A stretch of 49,804 nt of DNA, from positions 1 through 49,804 of the forward strand of contig CALSSE010000018.1 of assembly GCA_943788935.1 (NCBI GenBank), read 5' to 3'. Positions 8,194 through 18,417 of the stretch are shown one piece after another. The position numbers and the translations under genes were made by a program. Positions within the stretch are counted from its first letter, which is position 1; the number at the start of each line of letters is the position of its first letter. This stretch comes from an uncultured bacterium. GTDB taxonomy: Bacteria; Myxococcota_A; Bradymonadia; UBA7976; VGTA01. Below the pieces are notes generated by a model. The model searched no databases. It saw nothing but the letters and a program-made list of their open reading frames with translations, and was not told the DNA's origin.

Positions 8194-10357
8194 TCCAAAT
8201 CTGTTTTGTGATCAGACTTTACCTCAAACTCGCGCCTCTTACTGCAAGCTGAATGCTGATTTCGAGGGTTTTAGTAGTTGGTTAAATTATCTTGATGGAT
8301 CGAGTGGCCCTTGGTTGAGTAACAGCCCCTTAGATTCTTATCCTATTGAGGTTGCCATCCGAGGGGAACATGAACTTGGTGGCGGGTTTAGTCGCCTGGA
8401 TCAACGTTTGTTCGATGAACATGTGGGCGGATGGACCAAAGTCGCTGGGGAAGTTTCACAGGTCTTCTATGACTCCAATGACTATCGCGTGGCTCCCGGA
8501 AATACTCAATGGGGTACGTCATATGGTGCTGGATCAATGGCGCAGAGGGAGCGCTGTCTTCTGATCTTTGACGTCGCCTCTGAGACTGATTTCCTGGGGG
8601 GGATCGCGGCGTTTAATCGTGAGTGTTTTGAGCTCTTTGTGCGCGACTTTGGCTCTACCGCGTTACGTCGTCCACTCAGTGATGATGAAATCAACGTTTT
8701 TATGGATGACTATGATGAGTTACCACAGCAACACCCTGAGCGCTTTGAGCTTGAGCGACAGCTGCTCTGTTGGCTTGAAGTCAATCAGCCACGTTGGCAA
8801 AACCCCCAACCTGATCCTTGGCAGTGGACTTCAGGTGATGAGGACTGGTGTGCGCAGGTAGACCCGACGATCATTGATACCATGTATCCTGGTCCATTGC
8901 ATTTGGAGCTAGGAATGGTTGAGTTTACACCGGTGATTATGATGAGCCCCGAATTTGTATATCACATCGAGGTGGGTGACGCTCAAGGCAACTTAACCGC
9001 ACATGAGCTCGCCAATCGAATATCGTTTCACTTTTGGAAACAGCCTCCGGATATCGAACTACGAGCCGCGGCAGATGATGGCTCTCTCCTTGACCCAACA
9101 GTCTACGCTCAACAAGTAGACAGACTATTTGAGGATCCACGGTCAGAGACGGGTATCCGAGCCTTTTATCGAGGTTATTTTTGGGAAGACAGTATACCAA
9201 ATAACATCGGTATAAGTTACAATAAATGGTACTTACAAGCAGAGGAAGACTGGCATCCAACCGACCTGAGAAGTTATCCGAATTGGTATTCTAGTCTTAT
9301 CCATTTCGGAGACTCTGCCAAGGCAGAGCTCAATAATCTAGGCTACTACTTTACCCGTGATCAACCAGGCTCTTTCCGTGATATGTTTATGAGCAATCTT
9401 AACTTCTTAGAATGCCAAGGCGACACCTCGCGATGTGGGGGAGCAGGGCCATTCGGAATGTTTGTTTACCAGATGGGCAATTGTGCAGACTATGAGGATT
9501 GCATAGAACGAGCTTGGATACCCGATACAGAGACAGGCTACATCAAGGGAGATGAACCCGCTGATATTGTCGACCTCAACCGATTTGGTTTACTGACCCG
9601 AATCGGTTTTCTAATGCATGAAACCCAAAAAGAACGCCCCATTCGTAGAGGGCTCAAGATTCGAAATATGCTGTTATGTGACCCTATTCCACCGCCAGAG
9701 AACTGCGATGTAGTTCGCGTACCAAAACTGACAGGATTGTGCGCTCAAAATGGTGAAACGACCGGTCGAGAATGTAGCCACAACAGTCATTGTGATGTGG
9801 GACAGATATGCGAGGATCCTTTTCGTCAAAACAACATGACGGTTCGAGATGTTGTCGAAGAGTTAACAGAAGAAGAGGGGACCAGCTGTGCGACTTGTCA
9901 TGCGCGATGGATCAATGGAATGGGTCACGCTTTAGGCAATTACTCATCGCAAGGTTTATATCGAGCTCATGAGCCTATGTACTCACCGACCAATGTGTGG
10001 AGTCAGCAGCGTTGGAAGCTCTCGAGTCAGCCCAGACCACAAAATGAATGGCCCCAGTACAACACTCTCGGTGAATTTCGCCTCGATGGACAGCAGGTCA
10101 CAGTCAATGGAGCTGAAGAGCTCGCTGAATTATTAGCTGATTCAGGACAGCTTGAGTCTTGCTGGGCCCAACAATATTTCCGCTATACAATGGGGCGATT
10201 AGAGACCGCCTCTGATGCACCTGTCATAGAGTCCCTCGCCGCTCAACTTAGATCAGAAGAGCCGCTCTCTGAAGTCTTTAAAGGGATTGTATTTACCGAC
10301 ACTTTTAAATCGATCTCCAAGCCACCACAAGAACTCTCATCAGAGGGGGCAGAATGA
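8152..10357 (+). CDS. DUF1587/DUF1592/DUF1588/DUF1585-type cytochrome protein, 3' part of the split gene
   Basis: Picks up at VAHLMQYMFGTPDD directly after the RRLSRDEYTRA motif in the upstream frame, so the two are one gene. The order of segments matches the multi-domain DUF1587-DUF1595-DUF1592-DUF1588-DUF1585 proteins of Planctomycetes and Myxococcota. There is an ALRRPLSDDE segment near 8660, a helical core with NRISFHFWKQPPD (DUF1592-like), and LNRFGLLTRIGFLMHETQKE followed by RPIRRGLKIRNMLLC (DUF1588-like). Then comes a CATCHARW heme motif near 9893 and a C-terminal helical DUF1585-like part. An extra Cys-rich stretch (CSHNSHCDVGQIC) precedes the heme site. It ends in an ATGA overlap with the DUF1552 gene. 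The biochemical role of the family is undetermined. Confidence 0.78.
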
Positions 10358-11949
10358 AGAATCAATTATCACGTAGAATGTTCCTTAAAGGAGCCTGTGG
10401 AGCCTCTCTTGCCATTCCATTTTTGCCCTCTTTAACGACCCGTGCTTTTGCGCAAGAAGAGACTGTAGCGATCGGTCCACGTTTCTTTTTTATGCGAACC
10501 AGCCATGGGGATGTTTGGGGTGCAAACATGTATCCAAGTGAAGGAATGCTGACTGATTCAGTTGATTATCACGGTCGACAAGTCCGTTATGGTAGCCTCC
10601 CGAACGTGCCTACCGAAGGGGCGACATCTGTTTCATGGTCTCCGGTGTGTACAGCCACTGCGGATCATCTCACACCCGCTGTCGCTCAGAAGATGAATAT
10701 CCTCCGCGGGATAGATGTGCCCTATAATATTGGGCATCAAGGGGGCATCAACTTAGGTAATATCGGTGCTAGCGCAGTGGGGATCAGTGAAGGTTTAAAA
10801 CAATCATATGCGACGCCAACCATCGATCAAAAAATGGCTTATTCGCAAAATTTTTACTCTGAAGAGGAGCTCTCCTCGAGAGTCCTTAGACGCTCATTTG
10901 TGATTGGTAATGGGATCTCATACGGTTATTCTCAAGCCTCAACACAGTCGGGTGCGATCATCAAGACTCAAGGTTTTGAATCAAGTAATGTACTCTTTAA
11001 TTATTTATTTAACGGGGCCCGCTCGCTGTCTGGATGGAACGCCTCACTGTTGAATCGTGTCTATGACCAGTATCGTCGGATGCTGAGACACCCAAGGCTC
11101 GCCTCTGCAGATCGTGTTCGCTTAGAGCAGCATATGACAAGAATGGCTGATTTAGAGCGCCTATTATCGGTCTCGGGCAACTTGGAGGGTGAGATGCCAT
11201 CGGGGCCTGGCACCTCAGGTGATAGTCAAGCCTATCATCGGAACAATCAATTGCGGTTCGCTAAGATGTATGTTGACGCCTATATTCAAGTCATCGTCGC
11301 TGCTTTTGAAACAGGAGTGTGCCGAATCGGATCTTGGAACATTGGCGATACCTTTTTTACAGAGCCCGCTCCCTCAGGTGTGTGGCATGAGCAAGTCGCT
11401 CATGGTGGTCTTGGCGCTGAGATGGCTCAAGCATATGCAGTGAGTTATAACCAAGGGGCTTTTGAGCATGTATTTTCTAAATTAGCAAAAGAGCTCGATC
11501 ATGTTGTATTAGCAGATGGACAGTCAGCGCTTGACCACAGTTTATTAGTCTTTGGTCAAGAGCATGGTCAGCTCACACACCATACTCAAGACTGTAAGAC
11601 CTATCCTATTATCACCGCAGGGCTGGCGGGCGGGCTGATTAATGGTGGGCGCTTCATCGATTTTTCAGATCAAACGACGTTGACCTACAACAACAGTAAC
11701 TCTGTGCAGGCCAAGCCGGGACTACAGAATGAGTATGCAGGATTGCATTATAATCAATTTTTAGCCAACTGCCTGTTGTCGATGGGCATACCGAACCAAG
11801 AGTGGGAGAACAGTAAAGAGGTGACGGTAGATGGTCCGAGCCGCTCTGCGAGTGTACAAGGCTATGGTGCACTCATGTCTGGAGGGAGCGCTTACCATAG
11901 CGTTGAGCAACGATTGAGTGAACCTCTTCCTCTATTTTTAAACGCCTAA
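10354..11949 (+). CDS. DUF1552 family TAT-secreted protein
   Basis: The N-terminus MKNQLSRRMFLKGACG followed by a hydrophobic stretch and AFAQ is a twin-arginine signal with an AxA-type cleavage site, so the protein is exported folded. The 531-residue body follows the DUF1552 pattern: FFMRTSHGD near the start, the NILRGID and HQGG segments, MATPTIDQK-like sequence, and a C-terminal HGQLTHHTQDCKTYP region with several His that could bind a metal. DUF1552 genes are regularly found directly after DUF1592-type genes, and this one overlaps its partner by four bases. It is the last gene of the operon beginning at 1351. The function is not established; TAT export suggests a cofactor-bearing or metalloenzyme partner of the cytochrome proteins. 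Confidence 0.85.
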   Translation: MKNQLSRRMFLKGACGASLAIPFLPSLTTRAFAQEETVAIGPRFFFMRTSHGDVWGANMYPSEGMLTDSVDYHGRQVRYGSLPNVPTEGATSVSWSPVCTATADHLTPAVAQKMNILRGIDVPYNIGHQGGINLGNIGASAVGISEGLKQSYATPTIDQKMAYSQNFYSEEELSSRVLRRSFVIGNGISYGYSQASTQSGAIIKTQGFESSNVLFNYLFNGARSLSGWNASLLNRVYDQYRRMLRHPRLASADRVRLEQHMTRMADLERLLSVSGNLEGEMPSGPGTSGDSQAYHRNNQLRFAKMYVDAYIQVIVAAFETGVCRIGSWNIGDTFFTEPAPSGVWHEQVAHGGLGAEMAQAYAVSYNQGAFEHVFSKLAKELDHVVLADGQSALDHSLLVFGQEHGQLTHHTQDCKTYPIITAGLAGGLINGGRFIDFSDQTTLTYNNSNSVQAKPGLQNEYAGLHYNQFLANCLLSMGIPNQEWENSKEVTVDGPSRSASVQGYGALMSGGSAYHSVEQRLSEPLPLFLNA

Positions 11950-12067
11950 AGAGAGAGAGTAACTCAAGACCATAGACGCTTCACTAGAAGAGCTCAGTCG
12001 TGAGGTCGAAAAACCTGTGGCTCTGCACTATATAGACTTTAGGGTCTGAAAAAGAGAGCACACTGAG

Positions 12068-13489
12068 CTAGCACACTGAGCGTTTGGTGTAAGCTCTCCA
12101 CAAAGCGATCATCAAGATGATGATAAGCGCTCCCCCTCTTTGATCAGTATGATGAGTCTTAGACGGGTGACAACCAGACTCTTGAACCACGGATGAAGGG
12201 GTCATCGTTGACACCATAGGCTGGTCTATCTCAGCGAAGCCATAGTCAGCGACGGTGTTACTGCTCATCATGTCAGACTGATCTTGAACAGTCTCGGGGC
12301 TCTGATTATTTTGAGCGGGGTCACACCCTTCGTCAAGGCAGCGACTAGAACAAGCCATTAAGCTAGGACTCTGATCATCACAGCCCCATTGTCCCTCGCT
12401 AGCCTCCTGATACTCGCGCATTAAGATGGACCAGCTCTCACCAAAGTCGTCTGTTCGTCCTACCAACCACTGGGTAGCTTGTCCGCGCCCACAAGCCCAT
12501 AGCGCCTTTGGGTCAAGGGGGTCTGGCGTCAAGCATGAGACATTAAGGTCATCATGTTGTCGCCAATCTCCCCGCCACGCTGTGTCTTCATGCTGCCGCT
12601 CGCTCTCTGTCAGTTGATACACAAAGAGCCCCGAATAAGGAGAGCTCACCCACAGCGCCTCATCGGTGAGCGCGAGGTCGTCATAGCGATCGTTTAGATT
12701 ATGAATCTCACGCCATGTATAGCCTCGGTCAACCGACATAAGTAGCGATGATGTTGGGTAGTGATCAAGACTAGCCCAGAGCGTCAGTCGATCTTCTATA
12801 TAACCGCCATTGAGCAGACGTACCTCTTGCGCAGAAGCTCCGCTGAAAGACACTTCATCAAGGGTCACGAACTGACGACCACCGTCTTCACTGTATGAGA
12901 TCCCATCAGCGTGGTTAACCCAAATCGTCTCTGGGTGTCGGGAGTCACGCCACAATCCAAAGATCCCCCCGGCGATAACCAAATTAGAGGAAGACCATGT
13001 CTCTCCACTATCATCGGTCCACCACACACGATTATTACTGTCCACGCTGTTAGTGAATATAACAAGCTGGCTTGAATCGAGTGGATGTTCTGAGATTGAA
13101 CCGATCGTAAACTGATTAATAGGAGAATCGAGCCGAGCGAATGAACAGCCATTATCTGCACTACGATAGAGGCCGCTGCGAGCGACGGCGATCAAGACTT
13201 GCTCATCGAGCACAGTCAGAGACTCAACCCCTAGCATGGGGTCAACCGCGTCATCACAGAGCCAAGACCAAGATCTCTGTTCAAGCTGCTGAGGGCTCAT
13301 TCGCTCAACTTGACCTCGGAATAAGCCGAGAGTATCAATCACCCAAAATGTCTCAGATGAGCTTGTTTGAGGTGGGATAAGATCGAGCACTCCCGGGATC
13401 CCCCCATGGGTATACCCGGTACTCATCATGGTGAGGCTGAGAAGCCACACCTCGAAGGAGATCACGATCCTCTTGACTAAACTAGCCAT
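12068..13489 (-). CDS. Exported BNR/sortilin-type beta-propeller protein with C-terminal membrane anchor
   Basis: A 473-residue protein with an N-terminal hydrophobic signal. It then has repeated propeller blades carrying BNR/Asp-box-like motifs (SADNGCSF, TDDSGETW, SEDGGRQF, SVDRGYTW, TDDFGESW) typical of sortilin/Ycf48-like propellers. The C-terminus has an isolated Cys (ESGCHPSK), a hydrophobic helix (GGALIIILMIALW) and basic residues (RAYTKRS). That layout is reminiscent of the MYXO-CTERM surface-sorting tail, although the match is loose. Its start overlaps the stop of the upstream lipoprotein (13489-15636), so the two are coupled. It converges on the DUF1552 operon. Ligand and role are unknown. 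Confidence 0.72.
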   Translation of the reverse strand: MASLVKRIVISFEVWLLSLTMMSTGYTHGGIPGVLDLIPPQTSSSETFWVIDTLGLFRGQVERMSPQQLEQRSWSWLCDDAVDPMLGVESLTVLDEQVLIAVARSGLYRSADNGCSFARLDSPINQFTIGSISEHPLDSSQLVIFTNSVDSNNRVWWTDDSGETWSSSNLVIAGGIFGLWRDSRHPETIWVNHADGISYSEDGGRQFVTLDEVSFSGASAQEVRLLNGGYIEDRLTLWASLDHYPTSSLLMSVDRGYTWREIHNLNDRYDDLALTDEALWVSSPYSGLFVYQLTESERQHEDTAWRGDWRQHDDLNVSCLTPDPLDPKALWACGRGQATQWLVGRTDDFGESWSILMREYQEASEGQWGCDDQSPSLMACSSRCLDEGCDPAQNNQSPETVQDQSDMMSSNTVADYGFAEIDQPMVSTMTPSSVVQESGCHPSKTHHTDQRGGALIIILMIALWRAYTKRSVC

Positions 13490-15636
13490 TAACGCTCACT
13501 GATCGTCAGTGTATAGGGGGTGGTCTCGTTATTGAACCCATAGATATACACCATCACTGGCCCCCTCCATTCAAAGGTCTCATTATCAGTCCCAGAGCCA
13601 GCGCCGAGCGGCATCCCCATTCGGTCATAAAGAGGTTGACCATCCTCAAAGAGAATTAAATCAATGTCCCCGACGGCGTGACTGAACTCAAGATCTAACC
13701 TCCATGGACCGTTGACGTCCACAAAGTAAAAGTCACCACGACGCTCACAAATCCCTCCTGAGAAATCTCCAAGACCGATCTGAGTGGCCTCTTCGGGCGT
13801 GTTATTGGGTTCACCACTCTCCTCAGCACCCTCTGGACAATTTGAGGGGAGAACCGGGAGAATGGTAGCGGGGCCTGGATCACCCCAATCAGCGTCTGGG
13901 TCTTGAGCGATCTCAACATAAGGAAGATGCTCTACGCCGCGTCCCTTTTGGGTAGCGATCACGGTCATATCGGATCGCCTCACCATGAAAGAGGCGGGTA
14001 AATGACGAACTAAAGGGGTATCTATGAGCGCAAAGTCAAACATATTCTCAGACTCTGCGACATGCACTCCACCGTGTCTTGAGGTGACATCATAGAGCAG
14101 CTCCTCTGTTTCAGCCAGGTTGATCAGAGATCCTTCGAGGGTCTGTGCGCCAACATAAATGACGCGTCCATTTTCCGATTCGATGAGCGGAACAAGGGCG
14201 TCGATATACTCAATATATTCTATTAGCCATGGAACCCATTCAGCGACGACTACAAACGTCACCGTCTCTACGTCAGCCCACTCAGGATCACAGAATATAT
14301 TAAGAGTACTCAAGGGGCCTAGCAGCCTACTATCTTTCATTGAAGAGGACCAAGCAAACGGAGGTAAGACATGACCTAGACCTATTTGACCTCCCCACTG
14401 TGGGTATTGGCACTCTCCTTGGCTTGGAGATACAGGTAACGTATTGTCGCTCTCTTCGACAGCATCAGGGCTAATCCTATTCACAGTCCCCTCATAAGCA
14501 TTAACGAACCATACTTCACCTTGAGAGCTTTGAGTGAGGCCCATGACACCTGGTTTTCCAGTCTCAAGTCGCTCTAGCTCATCACCCTCAAGATCATATG
14601 CGATAATCTCACCAGTGAGGGGAAATGAAATAAAGATCCTCTCATCGGTCACCAAAAGACCCGAGGGAGTGTTAAGGCCTTCAATCAAGACTCGTTGATT
14701 GACTCCTCCAATGACATTATATAGTTCCAATGGCTCGTTTTGAGGTCTGAGGACGTTAGTCTCATTGCCGGTCATGATCGACGCGACTTTTAGGCTACCC
14801 GACCCTGTATCGACATAAAACAGCTCATCTCCCACGACTTGCATGTGCGAGGGGATATCGGGAATCCGAGTAAAGGTGAGCTCGGGATAACGAGAGACTC
14901 GCCCGTCTGAGTGATCATCTCCACCTGGCACATGAGGCTCTTGGAAATCATAACGCACAATGTGACCGTTCGTGCCATCGGCGACAAAGAAAGCATGAGC
15001 GTCTTGATGGGCGATCCCCATACAAAGTGGACTCTGATGGAGCATATCTAGATGACTGCCATTAAGCCCACCCAGTGCCTGTTGTTGATTAACTGAACAA
15101 TGAATCATGAGATCAGTCGACCACAGTACAGGTCCCATAAAATCATCGGGGAACAGATTTTGACCGTCTAGACCGTTACGGCTCTCTTGACAGGTGGCGA
15201 AGCTACCCTGATTGCTGAAGGCGATACTCGACACTTCATCCATAAAGTGACTCGCGGCCATATCACGCAATCGCTCTACCCTCTGTTCGGCTGTGCCTGC
15301 TTCAAAAAGAACGATGTTTCCATCCCAATCTCGATCAACAATCCACAAAAGGTCAGGCGTATCAGGATCGAAAGAGAGGTCTCGTGGGTGAGAGAGTCCA
15401 TCACTGCGTTTAGCGAGCGTGATAATGCCCCGCTCGCTGACTCGTCCAAATTCAGGCACAATAATAGGTTCGAGCATAGGCGCTTGATCAAGCTCTTCTT
15501 GAACGTCTTGATCCACGACCGTACTTGTCCCCTGATCAGGGTTGCCAATCATGTCGTCTGATGCCACCTGCGAGCTGTCATCGCATCCATAGATGAGAGA
15601 CAGCGTCAATAAAATAGTTAACCTCTTAGTCATCAT
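13489..15636 (-). CDS. Lipoprotein: beta-propeller, cysteine-less thioredoxin-like domain, PPC domain
   Basis: The lipobox is in LLTLSLIYGCDDSS. Residues about 40-400 form an NHL/SMP30-like propeller (HPRDLSFDPDTPDLLWIVDR and similar blades). Around residues 445-600 a thioredoxin/redoxin-like fold appears (VTFVVVAEWVPWLIEYIEYI, later HLPASFMVRR and a DG-like turn). The place where WCxxC is expected reads WVPWL, so it cannot do thiol-disulphide chemistry. The last 110 residues match the bacterial pre-peptidase C-terminal (PPC) domain: EPNNTPEEATQI, YFVDVNGPWRLDLEF, DIDLILFEDG. An AGGAGA Shine-Dalgarno precedes tandem ATGs at 15636/15633. Likely a surface binding protein produced together with the propeller gene downstream. 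Confidence 0.72.
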   Translation of the reverse strand: MMTKRLTILLTLSLIYGCDDSSQVASDDMIGNPDQGTSTVVDQDVQEELDQAPMLEPIIVPEFGRVSERGIITLAKRSDGLSHPRDLSFDPDTPDLLWIVDRDWDGNIVLFEAGTAEQRVERLRDMAASHFMDEVSSIAFSNQGSFATCQESRNGLDGQNLFPDDFMGPVLWSTDLMIHCSVNQQQALGGLNGSHLDMLHQSPLCMGIAHQDAHAFFVADGTNGHIVRYDFQEPHVPGGDDHSDGRVSRYPELTFTRIPDIPSHMQVVGDELFYVDTGSGSLKVASIMTGNETNVLRPQNEPLELYNVIGGVNQRVLIEGLNTPSGLLVTDERIFISFPLTGEIIAYDLEGDELERLETGKPGVMGLTQSSQGEVWFVNAYEGTVNRISPDAVEESDNTLPVSPSQGECQYPQWGGQIGLGHVLPPFAWSSSMKDSRLLGPLSTLNIFCDPEWADVETVTFVVVAEWVPWLIEYIEYIDALVPLIESENGRVIYVGAQTLEGSLINLAETEELLYDVTSRHGGVHVAESENMFDFALIDTPLVRHLPASFMVRRSDMTVIATQKGRGVEHLPYVEIAQDPDADWGDPGPATILPVLPSNCPEGAEESGEPNNTPEEATQIGLGDFSGGICERRGDFYFVDVNGPWRLDLEFSHAVGDIDLILFEDGQPLYDRMGMPLGAGSGTDNETFEWRGPVMVYIYGFNNETTPYTLTISER

Positions 15637-16328
15637 CAGCTCTCCTAATCAGTAATACTTTCAAGTTGGCATTGACCATAAGTGATATATCTTTCCTTAA
15701 GCAATAGATTAATGTGAGTCGCTTGATTGAGTGTATTTTTTGTCAATCAAACTTCTTGAGCAGTTAATCAAATTTAGCAAGCATTAGCTCACTTAAAATA
15801 TACATTTGAGAATGAACAGCCCATTTCAAGTTATTACTAGAAAAGACTAAATCTTAGAATGAATGATGATATAACTAAATTTACATACTACATATTACAC
15901 TATAGAGCTATAGAGTTTAATAATATCACTTTGAATATATATTATATTTAAGCATTATCATATTATGGATATATATACCCCAACAACGCTTACTAGTAAA
16001 TGTTAAATACTTACAAACAGCATCGTATTATAAATCAGCTTAGACTTTGTATTCATTAAACTACAGCACAGCGCTCACAAAAAGTGCTGGGGCTTCTCTT
16101 ACACACTGATCGTGAGGTTCGAAGACTCTACTACCTTTTAATCTGCCACTTTTAATCTGACTCTTTACTTAGCGCTAAAGATTTTACTCAACGCTAAAGA
16201 TGCCGAGTGTCTTTGCTTATTTGAGCCCCGCTGCATTTGGAATGATAACAGATAACCTCCTTACACATCCCAGCGAATGATGTAAGTGTCATAACTCCCC
16301 AGAACTTAATCTAATGGCGTGAAGACGT
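15637..16328. other. AT-rich intergenic region without a recognisable gene
   Basis: About 690 bases upstream of the lipoprotein gene that starts at 15636 and downstream of the lipoprotein gene ending at 16329, both on the minus strand. The part from about 15660 to 16060 is strikingly AT-rich compared with the flanks, with alternating TA runs around 15930-15980. The part at 16130-16205 carries short degenerate direct repeats (TTTTAATCTG twice; CGCTAAAGAT twice). No ORF with coding character, tRNA or clear terminator was found. It may hold the promoter of the 15636 gene and marks the edge of the accessory region that follows. Confidence 0.5.
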
Positions 16329-17195
16329 TTAATAACTTGAGGAGAGGAGCTCATAACAGAGGGGTTCACACCCTTCCTCATCTCCACACTCTCCAACGCA
16401 CTGCAAGAGTTGCGAAGCGGCAACTTGAGCGCGCTCGACCCCCTCTAACTCATCGAGGGAGCGACGCGCCTCACCGATACAGCTCTCTACGCACCCGAGC
16501 TCACCGTGGCACTCGCTCACACAACCGCTGACCTCACCTCCGCTAAAGAATGCTTGGTAGCAAAGCGCGACAGCTCCAAGGACAGAGCTCCCAGCTGCAA
16601 GCACCGGGACAGTGGTGCTCACGCTTGCACCAGCGGCCGCTACACCCGAGGCAAACTGCCAAACGATCGCGCTAATTAAGGTCGCGCCAATCCCTGCCCC
16701 GACGCAGGCGATCTTGGTGAAGAGACCGTCCGCTTTCATGCTCGCTATCTGCTCCTCATCGAATGTAGGTGCGAGGGTGCTCAAGAGTTGGATAGCCGGG
16801 ACCTCAAAGCCTTTGAGCGCGCTCTCATCACACGTCGTGTTTGCGAGGGCCATTGTCGCTAAGTTGACTTGTATTTCACAGCGGTTAGCACCAATGAGCT
16901 CCACTCTCGCCTCGGTGGCTTGTGTCTCGATGGGCATGATCGCGGCGAACTTCCGTTCTCCAAGATCGTTAATCCCCTCGATCATGCTGTATTGATCGTC
17001 CTCTTTAAGCTGCCAAGTAGCGATCGTGTTGACTCTATCGAACTTACCAGTATCTACACCTTGGAGCTGAGCGACAGCTTCTACATCATCAAAGCGAGCG
17101 CTGATATCGCTCTCAGCTTCACATGCAACGAATGCCATTGAGGTGATCAGTGTCAGGATAAGAGTGGGTGGAATCGTGATTGATATTGGTACCAT
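16329..17195 (-). CDS. Putative lipoprotein with glycine/alanine-rich hydrophobic core and Cys-rich C-terminus
   Basis: A 288-residue protein starting after a signal peptide with a possible lipobox (ITSMAFVACEAES). Residues about 30-150 are soluble with two Cys (NRCEIQV, TTCDESALKGF). Residues about 155-215 hold two Gly/Ala-rich hydrophobic segments that could insert in a membrane (IACVGAGIGATLISAIVW and VLAAGSSVLGAVALCYQAFF). The C-terminus is acidic with repeated paired cysteines (CVSECHGELGCVESC, CVGECGDEEGCEPLC). The layout resembles small secreted toxins or bacteriocin-like proteins but I do not recognise a family. Parts of this gene recur, deleted, at 19330-19490. Shine-Dalgarno: an AGGAGG lies just upstream of the ATG. 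Confidence 0.6.
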   Translation of the reverse strand: MVPISITIPPTLILTLITSMAFVACEAESDISARFDDVEAVAQLQGVDTGKFDRVNTIATWQLKEDDQYSMIEGINDLGERKFAAIMPIETQATEARVELIGANRCEIQVNLATMALANTTCDESALKGFEVPAIQLLSTLAPTFDEEQIASMKADGLFTKIACVGAGIGATLISAIVWQFASGVAAAGASVSTTVPVLAAGSSVLGAVALCYQAFFSGGEVSGCVSECHGELGCVESCIGEARRSLDELEGVERAQVAASQLLQCVGECGDEEGCEPLCYELLSSSY

Positions 17196-17438
17196 AATGC
17201 CTCCTGTAAGAGAGCTTGGGCTAGCTTTAGGTAGAGTTGTTTACTAGCTATTGTCTTACACCTGTATCACTATATATTTCAATGACAATTTGGAACACCA
17301 AAGGATGAAACTCACATTGTTCTTCAGTGCATTAGGTGTTTGTTATTGTTTCTCCCCCCCCCTATTACCCGACTTGTATGATCTATATTAGGATGGTATT
17401 TCAACTTTTTCACCATAAAGAAGTAAGAAATCCCCTCA

Positions 17439-18197
17439 TAATCACCAATCCTAAAACCTACGTCTCAGAAAACCGATTTTGGCTCCGAGCAGTTGACCTC
17501 CCCATGGATCTATGCATTGGCCATGGCAGAGACCCTCTGTACACTAGGTCATATCTCTTGGGGAGTGATCATGGGCGCTTATGTGGGGATGGCTAAGTTT
17601 GGGATCAACAACAAGGTCAATTGGGCGCTGAGAGGTCTGTTGATTACCATCACTATGCATATGGCTTATGACGCGTTCTTGTTTTCAACGGTGAGCGGAG
17701 GGAACTCTGTTCGAAACGCCCTCTTCGCTCTCTCGATAGACGCGATCTCCCTCATCATCGCCCTGCTGTTCATCATCCGTATGGAGAAAATACAAGGGAT
17801 CTCCCTTGCTGAGGGAGATAAAGTAGGTGTGCAAGCAGAGTTGCTGAAGCGCCACCGCCCCACACAGACGATCGGTGTTTTGGAGATCATCTCTCACTTT
17901 GGCATTACCGGTTTTATCTTGATACTTTGCACCCTCGGCTGTACCTCAACAGCGATCTATCACTGCAATTTGACTTTTCTCACCGCTAACTCAAAGTACG
18001 TCTTGAGCACAATCGTCTTAGGCGCCTTAGCTTTAATGTTCTGGAAGAAAACTCTCACCCGGGTCGTCTCGTTGAATGTGACAGAAACTTGCTTTGACCT
18101 TCGATTAGAGCTGAAATATGCTGATTTAGTCTATTCGTTAAATTCAGTATTTAGTGGACAATATACACTAGTCAATCTTCTATCTGACTCGTCATAA
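17439..18197 (+). pseudogene. 5'-truncated PrsW-like membrane protease remnant
   Basis: The frame is open from about 17440, but its only early starts are TTG at 17493 and an internal ATG at 17523, none with a convincing ribosome binding site. The segment ETLCTLGHISWGVIMGAYVG followed by about 20 residues and then ITMHMAYDAFLF matches the second half of PrsW/PrsW-like proteases. The pattern is H-x3-W-x4-G, then a helix with a His and Tyr/Asn-Asp. The first half of the fold, with the catalytic EExxK helix pair, is absent, so the product would be inactive. Further membrane helices follow (SIDAISLIIALLFII, ITGFILILCTLGC). It lies just upstream of the MscS gene on the same strand. Remnant status is inferred. 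Confidence 0.5.
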
Positions 18198-18322
18198 TCT
18201 CAATACTTAAGTTGTCAACAGCATTGTTTATCCTTTGCTCTTTTGAGTGGAACAAGTCATCGATTTAAGAGATCATCTTACCTCATATATGTGTGTCATT
18301 TATTATGTTAGATGTTCTCATC

Positions 18323-18351
18323 TTGACAGACCGTTCATAAGTAAATATGAC
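18323..18351 (+). promoter_or_regulatory. Sigma-70-type promoter for the MscS gene
   Basis: TTGACA at 18323-18328, a 17-base spacer, and TATGAC at 18346-18351. The -35 is a perfect consensus and the -10 matches at four of six positions. Transcription would start near 18358, leaving a leader of about 60 bases before the ATG at 18418. Position and spacing fit; activity is inferred. Confidence 0.5.
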
Positions 18352-18417
18352 CACAAATAGATCGTTAATAGCCGATAGATCTATTGCGTGAATCGCCTTC
18401 AAAAACCAGGGGTCGAG

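Noticed and set aside
15900..15990. AT-rich run with TATA repeats as a possible replication origin
   Set aside because: No iterons, DnaA boxes or initiator gene are nearby; AT-richness alone is not evidence.
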